Translations under genes and position numbers: made by a program
Origin: Arachidicoccus sp. BS20
GTDB lineage: Bacteria > Bacteroidota > Bacteroidia > Chitinophagales > Chitinophagaceae
DNA: 64,000 nucleotides
Direction of reading: 5' to 3'
NCBI RefSeq assembly: GCF_001659705.1
Contig: NZ_CP015971.1
Coordinates: forward strand, 1,364,001 to 1,428,000
The notes under the pieces: generated by a model
Seen by the model: only the letters and a program-made list of their open reading frames with translations
What the model was told of the DNA's origin: nothing
Databases searched by the model: none
Part shown: piece after piece, positions 59,787 to 64,000 of the stretch
Numbering within the stretch: position 1 is the first letter of the stretch
How the letters are laid out: every line of letters starts with the position of its first letter

Positions 59787-61142
59787 ATGAAAAAAATCAG
59801 GACTTCTTTCGAACATTTTTTTATCACAAAACATTTATTGAAGTGGGCAATTATTTCAATTCCCGTAGCAGCAGTTATAGGCTCCATAGTCGCATTGTTT
59901 TTATGGCTACTGGAACGTGCAACTGAAATACGCTGGCAACATTCGTGGTTATTGTTCCTGTTGCCGCTGGCAGGTATTTTCATTTATTTTTCTTACAAAT
60001 GGTCGGGCAAAAATGCGGAAGGCGGCAATAATTTAATTGTAGATGAAATTCACAAACCTGGTGGCGGCGTACCTTTCCGCATGGCGCCATTGGTGTTGGC
60101 AACTACTGTGATTACGCATTTTTTCGGTGGTTCCGCAGGCAGAGAAGGCACGGCAATTCAAATCGGCGGAAGCATCGCAAGTTTTTTTGCCAGAAAATTC
60201 AATCTGTCAAAAGACGATATTCGCATTCTGCTAATGATGGGAATCGCCGCAGGTTTCGGTTCTGTTTTCGGCACGCCGCTCACAGGCGCAATATTCGCAT
60301 TGGAAGTATTAACCGTTGGAAAAATTAATCACAATGCCCTGCTGCCATGCCTCATGGCAAGCGTAGTTGCCAACATTGCCTGCAAATCCTGGGGCATCGA
60401 ACATACACAATATGCGATTGCTTTTAAAGACGTTATTAAAGCATTTGGCGTTATACACTTTGATGTATTGTTATTACTCAAAGTAATTCTTGGCGGCGTA
60501 TGTTTCGGGCTTGCGGGATATTTGTTTTCCGAACTTTCCCACACCATAAAAAATTATAGCAACAAGCTGATTAAAATAAAATGGCTGATACCTTTTACCG
60601 GCGGCTGCATCATTATTGCACTGACTTACATTTTGGGAACAGATAGTTATTTGGGACTTGGTGTAACAAATCTGAATCCCAATTCAGTAAGCATTGCTAC
60701 TTGTTTTACCACAGGCGGCGCGGGCTATTTCAGTTGGTTTTGGAAATTGCTATTTACGGCAATCACGTTAAGCATGGGCTTCAAAGGCGGCGAAGTAACA
60801 CCATTGTTTTTCATTGGGGCGGCATTGGGAAATGCTGTTGCACAAGTTACAGGCGCACCTGTCGATTTAATGGCAGGACTTGGTTTTATCGCTGTGTTTG
60901 CCGGCGCTACCAATACACCGGTTGCGTGTACAATTATGGGCGTAGAACTTTTCGGCGGTGAATATCTCATTTATTTTGCGATTGCCTGCTTTACTGCATA
61001 TTATTTCAGCGGACATACAGGCATCTACGGCACACAAAGAATAGGTGCGCCTAAAGCCCAAGATTTACTACACCATAATAATAAAACATTGCACGAAGTA
61101 AGAGATAAACGAATTAATAACAAGAAAAATGGAACATTCTAA
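59787..61142 (+). CDS. CLC-family transporter, fluoride/proton antiporter (CLC-F) type
   Basis: The 451-residue protein has about ten or more membrane helices. It has the CLC motif [14 protein letters not shown] with gating Glu120, a second box [19 protein letters not shown] and [18 protein letters not shown]. Where most chloride-type CLCs have GSGIP, it has GGNNLI, as expected for the divergent CLC-F clade. Together with the riboswitch and CrcB this makes it a fluoride exporter with good confidence. Its end overlaps the DUF190 gene by 14 bases. Confidence 0.93.
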   Translation: MKKIRTSFEHFFITKHLLKWAIISIPVAAVIGSIVALFLWLLERATEIRWQHSWLLFLLPLAGIFIYFSYKWSGKNAEGGNNLIVDEIHKPGGGVPFRMAPLVLATTVITHFFGGSAGREGTAIQIGGSIASFFARKFNLSKDDIRILLMMGIAAGFGSVFGTPLTGAIFALEVLTVGKINHNALLPCLMASVVANIACKSWGIEHTQYAIAFKDVIKAFGVIHFDVLLLLKVILGGVCFGLAGYLFSELSHTIKNYSNKLIKIKWLIPFTGGCIIIALTYILGTDSYLGLGVTNLNPNSVSIATCFTTGGAGYFSWFWKLLFTAITLSMGFKGGEVTPLFFIGAALGNAVAQVTGAPVDLMAGLGFIAVFAGATNTPVACTIMGVELFGGEYLIYFAIACFTAYYFSGHTGIYGTQRIGAPKAQDLLHHNNKTLHEVRDKRINNKKNGTF

Positions 61143-61500
61143 AATAAAGAATCATAAGCTGGGCAACTTACGGATTTATGTAGAGCCTTCTCATAAAATA
61201 AGGCACGGCGACAGAACACTATTCAGAAAATTGTTTCCCAAATCTGCGTATCTTCATATTATCAAAGAAGCCCAAAAAGACGGCATTATCAATGCTACCG
61301 TTCACAATACGCACACAAGTTTTACCAGCGACGGTAAAATAGTAATGCAAAGCGCAGAGGGCGACAGTTCACAATTAGCGATGGTTGTGGAACTGATTGA
61401 TAAAAGAGAAAAATTAGAAACATTTTTTTTAAAACATAAAGACTTATTACATAACAAAGTGGTTATTTATAAAGAAGTGGAATTTTGGGATGTTGAATGA
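61129..61500 (+). CDS. DUF190 protein
   Basis: The 123-residue cytoplasmic protein is a DUF190 domain, a PII-like ferredoxin-fold family ([34 protein letters not shown]). DUF190 genes are repeatedly found next to crcB in bacteria. Its biochemical job is unknown; a regulatory subunit of the exporters is possible (inference). It overlaps the CLC gene and precedes crcB. Confidence 0.88.
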   Translation: MEHSKIKNHKLGNLRIYVEPSHKIRHGDRTLFRKLFPKSAYLHIIKEAQKDGIINATVHNTHTSFTSDGKIVMQSAEGDSSQLAMVVELIDKREKLETFFLKHKDLLHNKVVIYKEVEFWDVE

Positions 61501-61581
61501 AATTTCTCACAGAGAATACAAAGAAAAAGAGGCTCAAAAAAACATTTACTCCATGACTCTGTGTGAAATAAAAAGAAGTAC

Positions 61582-61950
61582 ATGAAACCGATTTTATTTG
61601 TTGGACTTGGCGGAGCAATCGGCAGTATATGCCGGTATTTGGCACAAGTGGGCATCAGTAAAATAATTGCGCTGACGTTTCCGCTCGGTACATTTATTGT
61701 AAATATTGCAGGATGCTTTATCATCGGTTTATTGTATGGCTTAGCTACACGACAAGCATGGTTTACTGCCGAATGGAGATTGTTCTTAATTACCGGAATT
61801 TGCGGCGGATTTACTACATTTTCGAGTTACTCATACGAAAGTGTCAGCCTGATGAATCAGGGCAATTATTTATACTTCGTTTTATATGCGGGGTGTAGCG
61901 TAATACTTGGATTTTTGGCTACATGGTGCGGCACATTATTATTTAAATAA
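61582..61950 (+). CDS. crcB: Fluoride channel CrcB/FluC
   Basis: FluC proteins are dual-topology dimeric fluoride channels. The 122-residue protein has four helices with GLGGAIGSICRYL, PLGTFIVNIAGCFIIG (conserved Asn in the pore) and GICGGFTTFSSYSYES (the Phe-box and polar track). The cell thus has both a channel and an antiporter under the same riboswitch. In the 81 bases before it a short repeat-like stretch (TTTCTCACAGAGAATACAAA and ACTCTGTGTGAAAT) forms a small inverted repeat. Confidence 0.96.
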   Translation: MKPILFVGLGGAIGSICRYLAQVGISKIIALTFPLGTFIVNIAGCFIIGLLYGLATRQAWFTAEWRLFLITGICGGFTTFSSYSYESVSLMNQGNYLYFVLYAGCSVILGFLATWCGTLLFK

Positions 61951-61962
61951 AACTGTTGCAAT

Positions 61963-62409
61963 ATGGATACGATATTCAATAAAATATTAATCGCGGTTGA
62001 TGACAGTGCATTTTCGATGAAAGCTGCACACACAGGCTTTGCCATTGTTCATGCAACAAAAGCAGCCGTTGCACTTGTATATGTGATTGACCAATCCAAA
62101 GAAGTCGTCAATGCCGATTTGGGCATCACGCCTGAGCAAAGCCAATCTGCTTTACTGAACGAAGCCGAAAGAACGATACAGCAATACATTCAACTATACG
62201 ACGGCGAAGACGAAGTGTTGCGCTTTACGCCCACAGGCATTCCCGAAGAAGAAATCATCAATATTGCCAACCAGTGGGAAGCCGATTTAATTGTGATGGG
62301 AACACACGGGCGCACAGCAATCGGACGAATATTAAGCGGCTCAAAAGCCGAGTATGTTGTTCGCCATGCAACAGTTCCCGTGCTGCTGACGCCGCCAAGG
62401 ATGCAATAA
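61963..62409 (+). CDS. Universal stress protein UspA family
   Basis: The 148-residue single-domain protein has the ATP-binding signature GTHGRTAIGRILSGSKAEYV (G-x2-G-x9-G-S type). UspA proteins are often found in fluoride-riboswitch operons. Its exact role there is not known. It starts 12 bases after crcB. Confidence 0.92.
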   Translation: MDTIFNKILIAVDDSAFSMKAAHTGFAIVHATKAAVALVYVIDQSKEVVNADLGITPEQSQSALLNEAERTIQQYIQLYDGEDEVLRFTPTGIPEEEIINIANQWEADLIVMGTHGRTAIGRILSGSKAEYVVRHATVPVLLTPPRMQ

Positions 62410-62507
62410 ATTTAAAAAAAGGTAATGGCATTCTACCTTATCAACCGCCTTTAAGAAGGACGATGATGCCTGTAAAAATTAATCAAAAAGATTAATCATT
62501 TATAGGT

Positions 62508-63707
62508 ATGGATATCAACAAAAAGAAAGCTACCACATTTGTAATCCTGCTTGGCTGCATCAGCCTGTTTGCCGATATGACTTACGAATCGGCGCGAAGT
62601 ATTAACGGACAATATCTTGAAGTGCTTGGCACGTCAGGAACAACCGTAGGTTGGGTTGCCGGTTTAGGCGAATTGCTTGGTTATGGTTTAAGAATTGTTT
62701 CCGGTTACTTCGCCGACAAGACAAAAAAATATTGGCTTATTGCCATTTCGGGTTATATCATCAATTTACTTTCCGTGCCGTTGCTTGCGTTAGCTGGTTA
62801 TTGGCAACTCGCCGTTGTTTTAATGATTTTGGAAAGAATAGGCAAAGCCCTGCGCACGCCTTCGCGCGATGCAATGCTGTCGTTCGGCGCAAGCCAAATG
62901 GGCAGCGGCTGGGGCTTTGGCTTGCACGAAGCAATGGACCAAACAGGCGCCACAGTTGGACCATTGCTGATTGCTTTGGCGTTGTATGCACACAACAATA
63001 ACTACAAAATTGCTTACGCTTTTTTGGCAATTCCCGCAATTATTGCTATCACTATTTTATTAGTTGCAAGCTCATTATATCCCAATCCTTCCAATCTTGA
63101 AATAAAGAATACAAGTCTTGTTACAAAAGGTTATCCCAAACTTTTTTGGCTCTATATTTTATCGACAGTTTTTATTGCTTTGGGCTACGCCGATTTTCCT
63201 TTAATGGCTTATCATTTCAAAAGTCATTCAATAATGAATGATGAAACCATTCCGATATTTTACGCCATCGCAATGGCTGCCGAAGGACTTGTTGCGCTGT
63301 TGCTGGGCAAATTATTTGACAAGCTGGGCATCACTGTTTTAATTGTTGCAAGCTTTATTGCATTCTTTTTTGCACCGCTTGTTTTTCGCGGCAATTTTTT
63401 CATGGCGCTAATCGGCGTTATTATTTGGGGTATTGGCATGGGCGCGCAGGAATCGGTGATGAAAGCCATTGTTGCAGAAATGCTTCCAGCACAAAATCGC
63501 GGCAAAGGCTTCGGATTGTTCAACACGGCATTCGGCACTTTTTGGTTTACGGGAAGTTTTATCATGGGTCGGCTGTACGACATTTCTATCAACAGATTAA
63601 TCCTTTTTTCGGTCATTACGCAATTAATCGCCGTTATCCTCTTAGTGTTTCTTATTGACGGCAAGGCATTGAAAATATTGAAGGTAAAACAGAACATACA
63701 TACTTAA
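62508..63707 (+). CDS. MFS transporter of the fluoride operon
   Basis: The 399-residue protein has 12 predicted transmembrane helices in two bundles and the loop YFADKTKKY after helix 2, typical of the major facilitator family. A second feature is the conserved-looking LGASRS-free SRDAMLSFGASQMGSGWGFG region. It is related to MFS proteins reported in other fluoride operons by context, but the substrate is not known. It may export fluoride-linked metabolites or import protective solutes (inference). Confidence 0.88.
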   Translation: MDINKKKATTFVILLGCISLFADMTYESARSINGQYLEVLGTSGTTVGWVAGLGELLGYGLRIVSGYFADKTKKYWLIAISGYIINLLSVPLLALAGYWQLAVVLMILERIGKALRTPSRDAMLSFGASQMGSGWGFGLHEAMDQTGATVGPLLIALALYAHNNNYKIAYAFLAIPAIIAITILLVASSLYPNPSNLEIKNTSLVTKGYPKLFWLYILSTVFIALGYADFPLMAYHFKSHSIMNDETIPIFYAIAMAAEGLVALLLGKLFDKLGITVLIVASFIAFFFAPLVFRGNFFMALIGVIIWGIGMGAQESVMKAIVAEMLPAQNRGKGFGLFNTAFGTFWFTGSFIMGRLYDISINRLILFSVITQLIAVILLVFLIDGKALKILKVKQNIHT

Positions 63708-63722
63708 CAAAACAAATTTTAA

Positions 63723-64000
<278 letters not shown>

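Overview
The window looks like a chromosomal segment from a member of the Bacteroidota, most likely Chitinophagaceae or a close relative (inference). The evidence is a SusC-type receptor with a two-component regulator of the hybrid family and a GH76 mannanase, a type IX secretion sorting domain, a SufBCDSE-DUF59 iron-sulfur operon, the large Bacteroidota form of signal peptidase I, and promoters of the TAnnTTTG type, usually with little or no Shine-Dalgarno sequence. No tRNA, rRNA, CRISPR array or prophage was seen.

Layout. 1-8200 is the edge of a polysaccharide-use locus: a partial SusC and an IPT/NHL lipoprotein on the minus strand, a sensor kinase and a separate REC-AraC regulator on the plus strand, and a GH76 alpha-mannanase. 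8470-17620 is housekeeping: ndk, a DHH phosphoesterase, an FKBP lipoprotein, an M32 carboxypeptidase, a tiny T9SS-sorted protein, a phosphoglucosamine/phosphomannomutase, a cysteine desulfurase and an AhpC/AhpD-like pair. 17640-19700 holds recA divergent from an XRE-S24 (LexA-like) repressor, with three copies of one palindrome between them. 19780-22700 is a small accessory patch: dodecin, an Arc-type protein, an SPFH protein, a dead antitoxin, an 11-bp tandem array and an IS110 remnant, bracketed by a diverged direct repeat of about 90 bp.

22710-31005 (minus) is the suf operon for iron-sulfur cluster assembly, interrupted by two toxin-antitoxin pairs: YoeB-type between sufB and sufC, and a PIN-type pair between sufD and sufS that sits behind its own terminator and promoter. 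31230-44700 holds kup, purQ, two DsbD-type proteins, a third toxin-antitoxin pair, a bifunctional nuclease, ispE, cdd, lepB and icd. 44765-59650 holds hisA, an ABC-F protein, thioredoxin, OsmC, metZ, batB/batC-like genes, a PadR regulator with two paralogous membrane proteins, a DUF6934-like pair, dacB, a metallo-beta-lactamase protein and a helix-hairpin-helix protein.

59670-64000 is the most striking region. A promoter leads straight into a fluoride (crcB) riboswitch aptamer, followed by a CLC-F-type transporter, DUF190, CrcB/FluC, UspA, an MFS transporter and the start of an enolase gene. Enolase is the classic fluoride-inhibited enzyme, and this copy carries a 10-residue insertion next to its active-site loop. 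The unit therefore pairs fluoride export with what may be a fluoride-adapted target enzyme (inference).

Intergenic DNA carries several families of long imperfect palindromes and REP-like hairpins, listed below.
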